Positions 1 to 8,994 of a stretch of 64,000 nucleotides of DNA are shown one piece after another. Positions within the stretch are counted from its first letter, which is position 1. The number at the start of each line of letters is the position of its first letter. A model generated the notes under the pieces. That model saw only the letters and a list, made by a program, of their open reading frames with translations, was not told the origin of the DNA and did no database searches. The stretch comes from Pseudomonas migulae (lineage in GTDB: Bacteria > Pseudomonadota > Gammaproteobacteria > Pseudomonadales > Pseudomonadaceae), in contig NZ_JALJWR010000001.1 of the NCBI RefSeq assembly GCF_024169315.1, positions 2,625,501 to 2,689,500 on the forward strand, in the 5' to 3' direction. A program made the translations under genes and the position numbers.

Positions 1-758
1 ACGCCGCCAAATTGTACCCGGCCGGTGCGACCACCAACTCGGACTCTGGCGTCACCAGCATCGACAAGATTTTCCCTGCGCTCGAGGCCATGGCCGAAGT
101 CGGGATGCCTTTGTTGATTCATGGTGAAGTAACCCGTGGCGATGTCGACGTGTTCGACCGCGAAAAAATCTTCATCGATGAGCACATGCGTCGTGTGGTC
201 GAGCGTTTCCCGACGCTCAAAGTGGTGTTCGAACACATCACCACCGCGGACGCCGTGCAGTTCGTCAACGAGGCTTCGGCTAACGTTGGCGCGACCATCA
301 CCGCCCATCACCTCTTGTACAACCGCAACCACATGCTGGTCGGCGGGATTCGGCCGCATTTCTACTGCCTGCCGATTCTCAAGCGCAACACCCACCAGGA
401 AGCCCTGCTCGACGCCGCCACCAGCGGCAGCGCCAAGTTCTTCCTCGGCACAGACTCGGCGCCGCACGCCCAGCACGCCAAGGAAGCCGCTTGCGGTTGT
501 GCCGGTTGCTACACCGCTTATGCGGCGATCGAGATGTACGCCGAAGCGTTCGAACAGCGTAACGCGCTGGACAAGCTCGAAGCCTTCGCCAGCCTGAATG
601 GCCCGCGCTTCTATGGCTTGCCGGTGAACACCGATCGCATCACCCTGGTCCGCGACGAGTGGACCGCCCCAACCAGCCTGCCATTTGGCGAGCTGACCGT
701 AATCCCGCTGCGCGCCGGTGAAAAACTGCGCTGGCGCCTGCTGGAGGAACACGCGTGA
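1..758 (+). CDS. pyrC: Dihydroorotase, 5' part missing (outside window)
   Basis: This is the C-terminal two thirds of a class II dihydroorotase, which cyclises N-carbamoyl-aspartate to dihydroorotate in pyrimidine synthesis. The window opens near residue 100. The KLYP segment at bases 9-20 contains the lysine that becomes carboxylated and bridges the two zinc ions. Further metal and catalytic positions are visible in LIHGEV, FEHITT and GTDSAPH. The reading frame is open from base 3, so the true start lies upstream. The stop codon overlaps the GTG start of rnt by four bases, so the two genes are translationally coupled. Family membership is clear; only the N-terminus is unseen. Confidence 0.95.
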   Translation, partial: AAKLYPAGATTNSDSGVTSIDKIFPALEAMAEVGMPLLIHGEVTRGDVDVFDREKIFIDEHMRRVVERFPTLKVVFEHITTADAVQFVNEASANVGATITAHHLLYNRNHMLVGGIRPHFYCLPILKRNTHQEALLDAATSGSAKFFLGTDSAPHAQHAKEAACGCAGCYTAYAAIEMYAEAFEQRNALDKLEAFASLNGPRFYGLPVNTDRITLVRDEWTAPTSLPFGELTVIPLRAGEKLRWRLLEEHA

Positions 759-1432
759 GTGAAGACCATTTCGACGACGAACAGGACGGTCAAGGCGGCG
801 GAGGTGGTCCACGCCACCCGATGGCAGCTCGATTCCGTGGATACCTGCCAGTCGTTGTCGACGTTGAAACCGGTGGTTTCAACTCTGCCACTGACGCTTT
901 GCTGGAAATAGCCGCTACCACCATTGCCATGGACGAGAAGGGTTTTGTATACCCGGATCACACCTACTTCTTCCGCGTCGAGCCTTTTGAAGGCGCCAAC
1001 ATCGAAGCGGCCGCGCTGGAGTTCACCGGGATCAAACTCGATCACCCGCTGCGCATGGCAGTGAGTGAAGAAGCGGCGCTGACCGATATCTTCCGTGGCA
1101 TCCGCAAGGCGCTGAAAGCCAACGGCTGCAAGCGGGCGATCCTGGTCGGGCACAACAGCAGTTTCGATCTGGGCTTCCTGAACGCGGCGGTTGCGCGTCT
1201 GGCCATGAAGCGCAACCCGTTCCATCCATTCTCCAGTTTCGACACGGCCACCCTCGCCGGCCTGGCCTACGGCCAAACCGTGCTGGCGAAGGCCTGTCAG
1301 GCCGCCGACATCGACTTCGACGGCCGCGAGGCCCACTCGGCTCGCTACGACACCGAGAAGACGGCTGAGCTGTTCTGCGGCATCGTCAATCGCTGGAAAC
1401 AAATGGGCGGCTGGGAAGACTACAACGACTGA
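755..1432 (+). CDS. rnt: Ribonuclease T
   Basis: RNase T is a 3'-5' exoribonuclease of the DEDD family that trims tRNA and other stable RNA ends. The 225-residue product has the family's usual length. The first DEDD motif is VVDVETGGF, and the C-terminal part has [10 protein letters not shown] and [14 protein letters not shown], which supply the remaining acidic residues and the catalytic histidine (DEDDh type). The start is a GTG inside the pyrC stop (GTGA overlap). An alternative downstream start would lose charged N-terminal residues but not the motifs. The gene ends just before a bidirectional terminator shared with the convergent peroxiredoxin gene. Confidence 0.95.
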   Translation: MSEDHFDDEQDGQGGGGGPRHPMAARFRGYLPVVVDVETGGFNSATDALLEIAATTIAMDEKGFVYPDHTYFFRVEPFEGANIEAAALEFTGIKLDHPLRMAVSEEAALTDIFRGIRKALKANGCKRAILVGHNSSFDLGFLNAAVARLAMKRNPFHPFSSFDTATLAGLAYGQTVLAKACQAADIDFDGREAHSARYDTEKTAELFCGIVNRWKQMGGWEDYND

Positions 1433-1460
1433 TCCAAGCCCTCGGGTTTATCCCGCCCAT

Positions 1461-1491
1461 AAAAAAACCGGCCTCAATGGCCGGTTTTTTT
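1461..1491. terminator. Bidirectional intrinsic terminator between rnt and the peroxiredoxin gene
   Basis: A-tract, stem AACCGGCC with a short loop (TCAAT) and GGCCGGTT, then a T-tract. A and T runs on both sides let it serve the two convergent genes. Confidence 0.85.
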
Positions 1492-1507
1492 ATGCCTCGA
1501 ACGCGCC

Positions 1508-2110
1508 TTACAGGGCAGCAGCGTTCTCGGTCAGGTAAGCCGCGACGCCTTCGGTCGAAGCGGTCATGCCTTTGTCGCCTTTTTTCCAGTTGGCAGGGCA
1601 GACTTCGCCGTGCTCTTCGTGGAATTGCAGAGCGTCGACCAGACGGATCAGCTCTTCGATGTTACGGCCCAGCGGCAGGTCGTTGATGATCTGCGAGCGG
1701 ACAACGCCTTTGTCGTCGATCAGGAACGCGCCACGGAAAGCCACGCCGCCTTCGGACTCAACGTCGTAGGCCTTGGCGATTTCGTGTTTCAGGTCGGCAG
1801 CCATGGTGTAGCGGACTTCGCCGATACCGCCATTGTTGACCGGGGTGTTGCGCCATGCGTTGTGAGTGAAGTGCGAGTCGATCGAAACGGCGATCACTTC
1901 AACGTTGCGTGCCTTGAAGTCGGACATGCGGTTGTCCAGAGCGATCAGCTCGGACGGGCAAACGAAGGTGAAGTCCAGTGGGTAGAAAAACACCAGGCCG
2001 TATTTGCCTTTGATGGCCGACGACAGGGTGAAGCTGTCAACGATTTCGCCATTGCCGAGTACGGCCGGTACGGTGAAGTCAGGGGCTTGCTTGCCTACGA
2101 GTACGCTCAT
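1508..2110 (-). CDS. Typical 2-Cys peroxiredoxin (AhpC/TSA family)
   Basis: A thiol peroxidase of 200 residues that reduces hydrogen peroxide and organic peroxides. The peroxidatic cysteine is C51 in DFTFVCPSE and the resolving cysteine is C171 in GEVCPANW, the typical 2-Cys arrangement. The open frame extends 26 residues upstream, but that extension is rich in Arg/Ser and lacks family similarity. The start at 2110 (MSVLVGKQ) is preceded by an AGGAGAT ribosome binding site. It sits beside the iron storage genes, as in other pseudomonads where this peroxidase lies next to bfd and bfrB. It is transcribed away from bfd, with a shared intergenic region of 313 bp. Confidence 0.93.
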   Translation of the reverse strand: MSVLVGKQAPDFTVPAVLGNGEIVDSFTLSSAIKGKYGLVFFYPLDFTFVCPSELIALDNRMSDFKARNVEVIAVSIDSHFTHNAWRNTPVNNGGIGEVRYTMAADLKHEIAKAYDVESEGGVAFRGAFLIDDKGVVRSQIINDLPLGRNIEELIRLVDALQFHEEHGEVCPANWKKGDKGMTASTEGVAAYLTENAAAL

Positions 2111-2357
2111 TGAATATCTCCTGGTGTAAAAACGTGAAGTTCCGGATGGGCGCCAGCCTGCCACCCTCAGGCGACAGCCCTGTGACACCCACCCGCTTCA
2201 TAAGGACCGGCCATCATACACTGCGTTTTTGAGCTGTCCTCAACGGTTTTTCGCCGACACCTGAAATTGCCGTCGTCGCGATTACTGGCAGATTGCCCAG
2301 TAGAAACCGTTCGTCAGCCATGCTCGCTTATAACGCAAAGCTTTCAGAAACCACTTT

Positions 2358-2376
2358 GACAATCATTCTCGTTAAC
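2358..2376. promoter_or_regulatory. Candidate Fur box upstream of bfd
   Basis: On the minus strand the 19 bases read GTTAACGAGAATGATTGTC, which by eye matches 15 of 19 positions of the classical Fur consensus (GATAATGATAATCATTATC type). It lies about 48 bp upstream of the bfd start. Bfd is known to be iron-repressed in Pseudomonas, so this is a plausible Fur operator. The divergent peroxiredoxin start is about 250 bp away on the other side. The rest of the 2111-2423 gap shows no other clear site. Confidence 0.65.
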
Positions 2377-2423
2377 ATTAAGATCCATCGCAATTGAGTC
2401 ACAACCAGCGACGGTTTTCACTT

Positions 2424-2642
2424 ATGTATGTCTGCCTCTGCACTGGCGTCACCGACGGACAAATCCGCGAAGCAATCTATGAAGGATGCTGCAGCTACAA
2501 GGAAGTCCGCCAGGCTACCGGCGTAGCGAGCCAATGTGGCAAATGCGCCTGCCTTGCCAAGGAAGTGGTGCGTGAAACACTGACCAAATTGCAAACAGCC
2601 CAGGCTGCAATTCCTTTCCCTGTAGAATTTACTGCCGCGTAA
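2424..2642 (+). CDS. bfd: Bacterioferritin-associated ferredoxin
   Basis: Bfd is a small [2Fe-2S] protein that passes electrons to the haem of bacterioferritin so that stored ferric iron can be reduced and released. The 72-residue product has the four cluster cysteines C4, C6, C38 and C41 (VCLC and QCGKC), the spacing of the Pseudomonas protein. The start at 2424 (MYVCLC) is chosen because cluster cysteines begin at residue 4; the longer open frame adds ten unrelated residues. A Fur box lies upstream and bfrB follows after a terminator, so the partners are adjacent but probably separately transcribed. Confidence 0.95.
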   Translation: MYVCLCTGVTDGQIREAIYEGCCSYKEVRQATGVASQCGKCACLAKEVVRETLTKLQTAQAAIPFPVEFTAA

Positions 2643-2659
2643 ATACCCCATTCCAAAGA

Positions 2660-2687
2660 ACCGGACTTCATGTCCGGTTTTTTTATG
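2660..2687 (+). terminator. Intrinsic terminator after bfd
   Basis: Stem AACCGGAC / GTCCGGTT with a five-base loop, followed by a run of seven T. Confidence 0.85.
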
Positions 2688-2841
2688 CCTGAAAATCAAT
2701 TGGTTACGCGCTAGACGCGGAACACAAACATTCTTATTCCGATTAATTTTCACTTAAGTTTCAATAACTTAGGTTTGACACTCTTAGTTGTGCGGCTCAA
2801 ACTCTGGTTTATAGACAGCTATTACAGGGCAGGACCCCATC

Positions 2842-3315
2842 ATGAAAGGCGACATTACAGTCATCCAGCATCTCAACAAGATCCTTGCCAATGAACTGGT
2901 CGCGATCAATCAGTATTTCCTGCATGCGCGCATGTATGAAGATTGGGGTCTGAACAAGCTTGGCAAGCACGAATACCACGAGTCCATCGACGAGATGAAA
3001 CACGCGGACAAGCTGATCAAGCGCATCCTGTTCCTGGAAGGGCTGCCGAACGTGCAGGACCTGGGCAAGCTGCAGATCGGCGAGCACACCCAGGAAATGC
3101 TTGAGTGCGACCTGCGTATCGAAAAAACCGGTCATGCCGACCTCAAGGTTGCCATCGCTCATTGCGAAACCGTTGGCGACTTCGGTAGCCGTGAACTGCT
3201 CGAAGACATTCTTGAATCCGAAGAAGAACATATCGACTGGCTGGAAACCCAACTGGGCCTGATCGATAAAATCGGTCTTGAGAACTATCTGCAATCGCAG
3301 ATGGGTGAAGAGTAA
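2842..3315 (+). CDS. bfrB: Bacterioferritin (haem-containing iron storage protein)
   Basis: A 157-residue subunit of the 24-mer that oxidises ferrous iron and stores the mineral. Ferroxidase ligands E18, E51 and H54 are present, with further carboxylates in the [19 protein letters not shown] segment. M52 (DEMKH) is the residue that coordinates the inter-subunit haem, marking this as the haem-binding BfrB type rather than the haem-free ferritin-like FtnA. Its electron donor Bfd is encoded immediately upstream. An AT-rich stretch (2690-2841), which could hold a separate promoter, precedes the gene. A strong terminator follows it. Confidence 0.95.
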   Translation: MKGDITVIQHLNKILANELVAINQYFLHARMYEDWGLNKLGKHEYHESIDEMKHADKLIKRILFLEGLPNVQDLGKLQIGEHTQEMLECDLRIEKTGHADLKVAIAHCETVGDFGSRELLEDILESEEEHIDWLETQLGLIDKIGLENYLQSQMGEE

Positions 3316-3341
3316 TTAGCGCCCGCTAAACTCGAGACAAT

Positions 3342-3380
3342 AAAAAGCCCCGCTCTCTTTTAAAGAGGCGGGGCTTTTTT
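3342..3380 (+). terminator. Intrinsic terminator after bfrB
   Basis: Stem AAAAAGCCCCGC-CTCTTT / AAAGAG-GCGGGGCTTTTTT. It is flanked by A and T runs, so it can also act on grxD transcripts from the opposite strand. Confidence 0.85.
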
Positions 3381-3392
3381 ATGCCTGCTCTC

Positions 3393-3465
3393 GTAGGAGC
3401 GAAGCTTGCTCGCGAAAGCGGTGTGTCAGGCACTACGCCTTCGCGGGCAAGCCTCGCTCCTGCAG
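3393..3465. repeat. REPIN-like inverted pair of REP sequences (GGAGCGAAGCTTGCTCGCGA family)
   Basis: Left arm GTAGGAGCGAAGCTTGCTCG and right arm CGGGCAAGCCTCGCTCCTGC are inverted relative to each other with a short spacer. This is the usual doublet form of Pseudomonas REP sequences. The same family recurs at least six more times in the window. Confidence 0.8.
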
Positions 3466-3476
3466 GAGGAACCGAA

Positions 3477-3818
3477 TCAGGCTTCGGATTTGTTGGCAGC
3501 AGCCGCTTCAACAGCCGCCTTGATGGTGCTTTGCAGCGAACCGTCTGCAGCCATCTCGGTCATGATGTCGCTACCGCCGACCAGCTCACCACCGACCCAC
3601 AGTTGCGGGAAAGTCGGCCAGTTGGCGTATTTTGGCAGGTTGGCGCGGATTTCCGGGTTCTGCAGGATGTCCACGTACGCAAACTTTTCGCCACATGCCA
3701 TCACGGCCTGCGCGGCTTTCGCGGAGAAGCCACACTGCGGGGCATTCGGCGAACCTTTCATGTAAAGCAGAATGGTGTTGTTAGCAATCTGCTCTTTAAT
3801 CGTTTCGATGATATCCAT
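3477..3818 (-). CDS. grxD: Monothiol glutaredoxin (CGFS type)
   Basis: A 113-residue Grx4-type glutaredoxin. These proteins bind a bridging [2Fe-2S] cluster with glutathione and act in iron-sulfur cluster delivery and iron sensing. The active-site motif CGFS is at residues 29-32, followed by the WPTFPQLWVGGELVGG fold signature and a short Ala/Glu-rich tail. The start at 3818 (MDIIETIKEQI) follows a GAGGTGC ribosome binding site; the longer open frame would add ten residues of no family similarity. Its place beside bfd/bfrB fits a small iron homeostasis neighbourhood. Confidence 0.94.
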   Translation of the reverse strand: MDIIETIKEQIANNTILLYMKGSPNAPQCGFSAKAAQAVMACGEKFAYVDILQNPEIRANLPKYANWPTFPQLWVGGELVGGSDIMTEMAADGSLQSTIKAAVEAAAANKSEA

Positions 3819-3915
3819 GAAGCACCTCGGCTGAACTTTCCGACTCAAGGGTCGGCACGGTGGCGCATTGTAACGGAAACCCGAGCGCCATGCTCGGTCT
3901 CCCCGACAGACTCAA

Positions 3916-6021
3916 TCAAGCCGCCGCCACAGTCACCGGCACACCGTTCAACGCCGCATTCCCCGACAACTCATCGAGTTGACACTCGTCCGTCAGGTCA
4001 TTCGCGCTGGACCCCGGCTGGCCGCTGGCAATCGTCATCTGCACACCCGGCCGCGCATGGCCCCAACCGTGAGGAAGGCTGACCACACCTTTCATCATAT
4101 CCAGGCTCGCGACCACTTCAACTTCGATCACGCCGACCCGTGAACTGACCCGCACTCGCTGACCATCGCCAAGCCCTCGGCTGGCCAGGTCGTCAGGATG
4201 CATCAACAGTTGATGGCGCGGTTTGCCCTTCACCAGACGATGGTAATTGTGCATCCACGAGTTATTGCTGCGTACGTGGCGGCGGCCGATCATCAGCAAC
4301 TCGTCGGCACCGGGTGCTTGCAACGAAGCGAAGCGCGCCAGGTCAGCGAGAATCGCAGCGGGCGCTGCCTGAACGCGCTGGTTAGCGGTTTTAAGCCGCG
4401 GAGCCAGGTTGGATTTCAGCGCCCCCAGATCGACGCCATGCGGCTGATCAAACAGCGTCGCCAGCGACAGCTTGTGTGCCGAGGCATCGCCATATAGCCC
4501 CATTCGCAAACCACGGTCGATCATCTGCGCAGGGGGAATCGTCGGTTTCAGTTCCTTGCCGGTTTTCGCGGCAAAGGCCTTGGCCAGCCCGACGAAAATT
4601 TCCCAGTCGTGCAGCGCGCCTTCCGGTTTGGCCAGGATCGCACGGTTGAACCGAGTGACGTTACGCACCGCGAACATGTTGAAGGTAGTGTCGTAGTGAT
4701 CGTTTTCCAGGGCCGATGTCGACGGCAGGATCAGATCGGCATAGCGCGTGGTTTCGTTGATGTACAGGTCGATACTGACCATGAATTCCAACCCGTCCAG
4801 CGCCTGTTCCAGTTGCCGGCCATTGGGCGTCGACAGGACCGGATTGCCCGCCACGGTGATCATCGCGCGGACCTGCCCTTCCCCTTCGGTGAGCATCTCT
4901 TCGGCCAGCGCCGACACCGGCAACTCGCCGCCATATTCCGGACGCCCGGACACGCGGCTCTGCCACAGGTTGAAATGCCCACCCGAAGTGGACGCCACCA
5001 GGTCCACCGCCGGCTCGGTGCACAACGCGCCGCCCACGCGGTCGAGGTTGCCGGTGACCAGATTGATCAGTTGCACCACCCAATGGCACAACGTACCGAA
5101 CGCCTGGGTCGAGACGCCCATTCGGCCGTAGCAGACCGCAGTCGGTGCAGCCGCGAAATCCCGCGCCAGTTGGCGAATTTGCTCGGCCGGCACAGCACAC
5201 AGCGGGCTCATGGCCTCGGCAGTGAAACCCGCGACGGCTTCACGCACCTCATCCAGACCATCTACCGGCAGATGGCTGTCGCGGGTCAGGCCTTCCGCGA
5301 ACAAGGTATTGAGCAGCCCGAACAACAACGCCGCATCGCCACCAGGACGCACGAACAGATGCTGGTCGGCAATCGCCGCCGTCTCGCTGCGTCGCGGGTC
5401 GACCACCACTACTTTGCCGCCCCGGGCCTGAATCGCCTTCAGGCGCTTTTCCACATCCGGCACGGTCATGATGCTGCCGTTGGAGGCCAGCGGGTTGCCG
5501 CCGAGGATCAACATGAAATCGGTGTGATCGATGTCCGGGATCGGCAACAGCAACCCGTGGCCGTACATCAAATGGCTGGTCAGGTGATGTGGTAACTGAT
5601 CGACCGACGTCGCGGAAAAACGGTTGCGGGTTTTCAACAGGCCGAGAAAGTAATTGCTGTGGGTCATCAGCCCGTAGTTGTGCACGCTGGGGTTGCCTTG
5701 ATAAACCGCCACCGCGTTCTGCCCGTGCCGTGCCTGGATATCGGCCAGGCGTTCGGCGACCAGGTTGAAGGCGTCTTCCCACTCGATTGGCTGCCATTCG
5801 CTGCCGACCCGCAGCATCGGCTGACGCAGGCGGTCCGGGTCGTTTTGAATATCTTGCAGGGCGACAGCCTTGGGGCAGATGTGCCCGCGACTGAACGTAT
5901 CCTGGGCGTCGCCCTTGATCGAGGTGATCTGCACCTTGCCATCGGCCTCGGTGGTCTCGATGGTCAGGCCGCAAATGGCTTCACACAGGTGGCAGGCACG
6001 GTGATGGAGAGTCTTGGTCAT
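3916..6021 (-). CDS. Molybdopterin-dependent oxidoreductase, substrate unknown
   Basis: A 701-residue cytoplasmic enzyme of the bis-MGD (DMSO reductase) superfamily, formate dehydrogenase/nitrate reductase-like. The N-terminus carries a [4Fe-4S] motif, CHLCEAICGL at residues 10-19, with the fourth cysteine in HICPKA near residue 49. A molybdopterin domain follows (ILGGNPLASNGS, VVVDPRRSETA), and a C-terminal dinucleotide-binding domain contains LMIGRRHVRSNNSWMHN and PHGWGH. No twin-arginine signal is seen. No cysteine or selenocysteine is obvious at the usual molybdenum ligand position (the segment reads SATSVDQLPHH). No electron-transfer or chaperone subunit is encoded beside it. The family is sure; the substrate cannot be named. 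Confidence 0.85.
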   Translation of the reverse strand: MTKTLHHRACHLCEAICGLTIETTEADGKVQITSIKGDAQDTFSRGHICPKAVALQDIQNDPDRLRQPMLRVGSEWQPIEWEDAFNLVAERLADIQARHGQNAVAVYQGNPSVHNYGLMTHSNYFLGLLKTRNRFSATSVDQLPHHLTSHLMYGHGLLLPIPDIDHTDFMLILGGNPLASNGSIMTVPDVEKRLKAIQARGGKVVVVDPRRSETAAIADQHLFVRPGGDAALLFGLLNTLFAEGLTRDSHLPVDGLDEVREAVAGFTAEAMSPLCAVPAEQIRQLARDFAAAPTAVCYGRMGVSTQAFGTLCHWVVQLINLVTGNLDRVGGALCTEPAVDLVASTSGGHFNLWQSRVSGRPEYGGELPVSALAEEMLTEGEGQVRAMITVAGNPVLSTPNGRQLEQALDGLEFMVSIDLYINETTRYADLILPSTSALENDHYDTTFNMFAVRNVTRFNRAILAKPEGALHDWEIFVGLAKAFAAKTGKELKPTIPPAQMIDRGLRMGLYGDASAHKLSLATLFDQPHGVDLGALKSNLAPRLKTANQRVQAAPAAILADLARFASLQAPGADELLMIGRRHVRSNNSWMHNYHRLVKGKPRHQLLMHPDDLASRGLGDGQRVRVSSRVGVIEVEVVASLDMMKGVVSLPHGWGHARPGVQMTIASGQPGSSANDLTDECQLDELSGNAALNGVPVTVAAA

Positions 6022-6155
6022 GGCCAGTCTCTGTTTTGTTCTGGGCGGGCAATATCGGCCGCGGGATCAAAACTATGGCCTGCGCTCCGCCGCTGCGCCA
6101 GCGACGTTCGTCTTGTGAATCGGCGACCATCAGGCCAGCCGATGGCCGACAGGGG

Positions 6156-6446
6156 TCAGTTCGGCGGCAGCCTCGCCGGCGCCTGCAACTGGATCTCCTG
6201 AACGGTTTCGATCTGCTCGTGGGCGACATGCACGCCGGTGAGTTCGCCGATCAGTCGCCAGTGCTCGTCGAGACCTGCGCTGATGGTGGCCATGCGATCG
6301 ATCATCCGCCGGCCAGCCGCCTTGGTCACCTCGTCGTTGCTTCGCAAAAGCTCGAAGGACATCGAGGTCATGGAAGCCGTGAGATGCGTCAGTGAGCGGG
6401 CCGTGAGGCCGAGCAGTTCCATGAGTTGCTGTTCTTTCGATTCCAT
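6156..6446 (-). CDS. Small helical protein of unknown function
   Basis: Ninety-six residues beginning MESKEQQLMELLG, predicted mainly alpha-helical, without signal peptide or membrane segment. The start at 6446 is preferred because it has an AGGAAG site nine bases upstream. Two in-frame ATG/start codons further upstream (6467, 6494) lack one. The protein is rich in Met, Leu and Ser/Thr and ends in a short Pro/Ala tail. I do not recognise the family. It is on the same strand as argF's divergent neighbours and about 135 bp from the molybdopterin enzyme, so it may be transcribed ahead of it. Confidence 0.6.
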   Translation of the reverse strand: MESKEQQLMELLGLTARSLTHLTASMTSMSFELLRSNDEVTKAAGRRMIDRMATISAGLDEHWRLIGELTGVHVAHEQIETVQEIQLQAPARLPPN

Positions 6447-6848
6447 TCCGAAGGCTTCCTGCGTCATTCGTGACTTAGTTATAACCCAGCGCATTGCATT
6501 AGCAAGTGTTTCAGACGAGGCACATTGCCATCTGACGCCCAGAATACCGCATCAGAAACCGACCACCAGTAAACCATGCCCGCCCCGCTTGATTGCAAAG
6601 CCCCGCGAGCCCAGTGTACAAATGACGGGCTGCTGTCAGGAAACCGGCTTCAAATGCGCTACTGCGGTCACCCCGTAGCCCCTCTGAAATCCCCTAAACA
6701 CCGTAGCCTATTGGAAAAACGCGACATTTAATGTCAAGATCGCGCCTTCCCTATTTCGTCGCCCCGTGCGGCTTACGCCGCAGGTCTCGCCCGTTTTTCA
6801 ATTAAACAAGGCTTTGAGTATCTGCGGTCTGTTGCAAAAAGGTAGTCA
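6447..6848. other. Intergenic region upstream of argF
   Basis: About 400 bp without a gene. It must hold the argF promoter and, on the other strand, the promoter of the small protein. I see one ArgR-like half site (listed separately) and no RNA gene. The last 70 bases before argF are AT-richer, with a weak AAGG ribosome binding site. Confidence 0.5.
6711..6726 (-). promoter_or_regulatory. Candidate ArgR half site upstream of argF
   Basis: On the minus strand the bases read TGTCGC, eight bases, then AA. This is the half-site pattern described for Pseudomonas ArgR (TGTCGC-N8-AA). It lies about 125 bp before argF, an arginine-repressed gene in this genus. A clear second half site in tandem is not evident, so the call is tentative. 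Confidence 0.35.
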
Positions 6849-7772
6849 ATGATGAGCGCAAGGCACTTTCTCTCCCTGATGGATTGCACGCCCGAAGAGC
6901 TGGTCAGCGTGATCCGTCGAGGCGTTGAGCTCAAAGACCTGCGTAACCGCGGCGTACTGTTCGAGCCCCTGAAAAACCGCGTGCTCGGGATGATTTTCGA
7001 GAAGTCCTCGACCCGCACCCGTATCTCGTTCGAGGCCGGCATGATCCAGCTCGGCGGCCAGGCCATCTTCCTGTCGCCGCGCGACACCCAGCTGGGCCGT
7101 GGCGAGCCGATCGGCGACGCCGCCATTGTCATGTCGAGCATGCTCGATGCGGTGATGATCCGTACGTTTTCCCACAGCACCCTGACCGAATTCGCTGCCA
7201 ATTCGCGCGTCCCGCTGATCAACGGCCTGTCCGATGATCTGCACCCGTGCCAGTTGCTGGCCGACATGCAGACCTTCCTCGAACATCGCGGCTCGATCCA
7301 GGGCAAAACCGTGGCCTGGATCGGCGATGGCAACAACATGTGCAACAGCTATATAGAAGCGGCGATCCAGTTCGACTTCCAGCTGCGCATCGCGTGCCCT
7401 GAAGGCTATGAGCCCAACCCTGAATTCGTGGCCAAGGCCGGCGACCGGGTGACCATCGTTCGCGATCCGAAGGATGCCGTGCGTGGCGCGCATCTGGTGA
7501 GCACCGACGTCTGGACCTCCATGGGCCAGGAAGAAGAAACCGCCAAGCGCTTGAAGCTGTTCTCGCCGTTCCAGGTCAATCGCGCGTTGCTGGATCTGGC
7601 CGCCGAGGACGTGCTGTTCATGCATTGCCTGCCCGCCCACCGTGGCGAAGAGATCAGCCTCGACCTGCTCGATGACCCGCGCTCCGTCGCCTGGGATCAA
7701 GCGGAAAACCGTCTCCACGCACAAAAGGCCCTGCTCGAGTTTCTCGTCGAGCCGGCGTATCACCACGCATGA
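6849..7772 (+). CDS. argF: Ornithine carbamoyltransferase, anabolic
   Basis: ArgF joins ornithine and carbamoyl phosphate to make citrulline in arginine biosynthesis. The 307-residue product has the carbamoyl phosphate motif STRTR (in [12 protein letters not shown]), the HPCQ motif ([11 protein letters not shown]) and the ornithine-side HCLP motif ([12 protein letters not shown]). The lack of an arcABC context and the length of about 305 residues fit the anabolic enzyme rather than the catabolic ArcB. Two consecutive ATG codons at 6849 and 6852 could start translation. The stop overlaps the ABC ATPase start by four bases. Confidence 0.95.
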   Translation: MMSARHFLSLMDCTPEELVSVIRRGVELKDLRNRGVLFEPLKNRVLGMIFEKSSTRTRISFEAGMIQLGGQAIFLSPRDTQLGRGEPIGDAAIVMSSMLDAVMIRTFSHSTLTEFAANSRVPLINGLSDDLHPCQLLADMQTFLEHRGSIQGKTVAWIGDGNNMCNSYIEAAIQFDFQLRIACPEGYEPNPEFVAKAGDRVTIVRDPKDAVRGAHLVSTDVWTSMGQEEETAKRLKLFSPFQVNRALLDLAAEDVLFMHCLPAHRGEEISLDLLDDPRSVAWDQAENRLHAQKALLEFLVEPAYHHA

Positions 7773-8878
7773 GCCAGCCACTACTGCTGAACCTGCGCAA
7801 CCTCGCCTGCGGTTATCAAGACCAGCGTGTTGTGCAAAACCTGAACCTGCATTTGAACGCCGGCGACATCGGTTGCCTGCTCGGCTCTTCAGGCTGCGGC
7901 AAAACCACGACCCTGCGGGCGATTGCCGGTTTTGAACCGGTCCACGAAGGTGAAATCACCCTGGCAGGCGAGACCATCTCCAGTGCCGGTTTCACTCTTG
8001 CCCCGGAGAAGCGCCGGATCGGCATGGTGTTCCAGGATTACGCCCTGTTTCCGCATTTGAGCGTGGCCGAGAACATCGCGTTCGGGATTCGCAAGCACCC
8101 GCAAAAGGATCGCGTCACCGAAGAGCTGCTGGAACTGGTCAACCTGAAAAACCTCGGCAAACGTTTCCCGCACGAGCTTTCCGGTGGTCAGCAGCAGCGT
8201 GTCGCATTGGCCCGCGCCCTGGCGCCGGAACCGCAATTGCTACTGCTGGATGAACCATTTTCCAATCTCGACGGCGAACTGCGACGCAAGCTCAGCCACG
8301 AAGTGCGCGACATCCTCAAGGCCCGTGGCACCAGTGCGATTCTGGTGACTCACGACCAGGAAGAAGCCTTTGCGGTCAGCGATCATGTGGGCGTGTTCAA
8401 GGAGGGTCGTCTGGAACAGTGGGACACGCCCTACAACCTGTATCACGAACCGCTGACGCCGTATGTGGCCAGTTTCATTGGTCAGGGTTACTTCATTCGC
8501 GGTCAGTTGAGCAGCCCGGAATCGGTGCAGACCGAGCTGGGTCAATTGCGCGGCAATCGTGCCTACACCTGGCCGGTTGGTGGTGCGGTGGATGTGCTGT
8601 TGCGCCCGGACGATATCGTTTATGCGCCGGACAGCGATTTGAAGGCACGGATTGTCGGCAAGTCGTTCCAGGGGGCGTCGACGCTGTATCGGTTGCAGTT
8701 GCCGACAGGCGCGCAGCTTGAGTCGATCTTCCCAAGCCACGCGGATCATCTGGTGGGCGCAGAAGTTGGCATTCGTGTGTCGGCGGATCATCTGGTGTTG
8801 TTCCAGGCATCCGGCAGCATGGCGGCGCAGATTCCGGCGATGGACTCCGGTGTCCGGCGCTACAGCACTGCCAGCTGA
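7769..8878 (+). CDS. ABC transporter ATP-binding protein (FbpC/PotA-like)
   Basis: A 369-residue ATPase of the iron/polyamine/maltose importer class. It has Walker [10 protein letters not shown] (residues 39-47), the Q-loop FQDYALFPH, the signature LSGGQQQR, Walker [13 protein letters not shown] and the switch histidine in LVTHDQEEA. The C-terminal 130 residues form a TOBE-like regulatory domain ([25 protein letters not shown]). The start codon overlaps the argF stop (ATGA), so the two are translationally coupled, although no permease or binding protein is nearby. Sequence features resemble ferric iron FbpC most, but the substrate is an inference. A REPIN lies directly downstream. Confidence 0.85.
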   Translation: MSQPLLLNLRNLACGYQDQRVVQNLNLHLNAGDIGCLLGSSGCGKTTTLRAIAGFEPVHEGEITLAGETISSAGFTLAPEKRRIGMVFQDYALFPHLSVAENIAFGIRKHPQKDRVTEELLELVNLKNLGKRFPHELSGGQQQRVALARALAPEPQLLLLDEPFSNLDGELRRKLSHEVRDILKARGTSAILVTHDQEEAFAVSDHVGVFKEGRLEQWDTPYNLYHEPLTPYVASFIGQGYFIRGQLSSPESVQTELGQLRGNRAYTWPVGGAVDVLLRPDDIVYAPDSDLKARIVGKSFQGASTLYRLQLPTGAQLESIFPSHADHLVGAEVGIRVSADHLVLFQASGSMAAQIPAMDSGVRRYSTAS

Positions 8879-8890
8879 TACACCCCAAAA

Positions 8891-8989
8891 ACCTGTAGGA
8901 GCGAGGCTTGCCCGCGAAGGCGTAGCGTCAGTCAATGACGATGTCGACTGACGCTACGCCTTCGCGGGCAAGCCTCGCTCCAACAGGTT
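8891..8989. repeat. REPIN, nearly perfect 99-bp inverted repeat
   Basis: Arms ACCTGTAGGAGCGAGGCTTG and the reverse complement of the same sequence form a long hairpin that extends through AAGGCGTAGCGTCAGTC. It lies between the convergent ABC ATPase and PhzF-like genes. Confidence 0.85.
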
Positions 8990-8994
8990 ATGTA

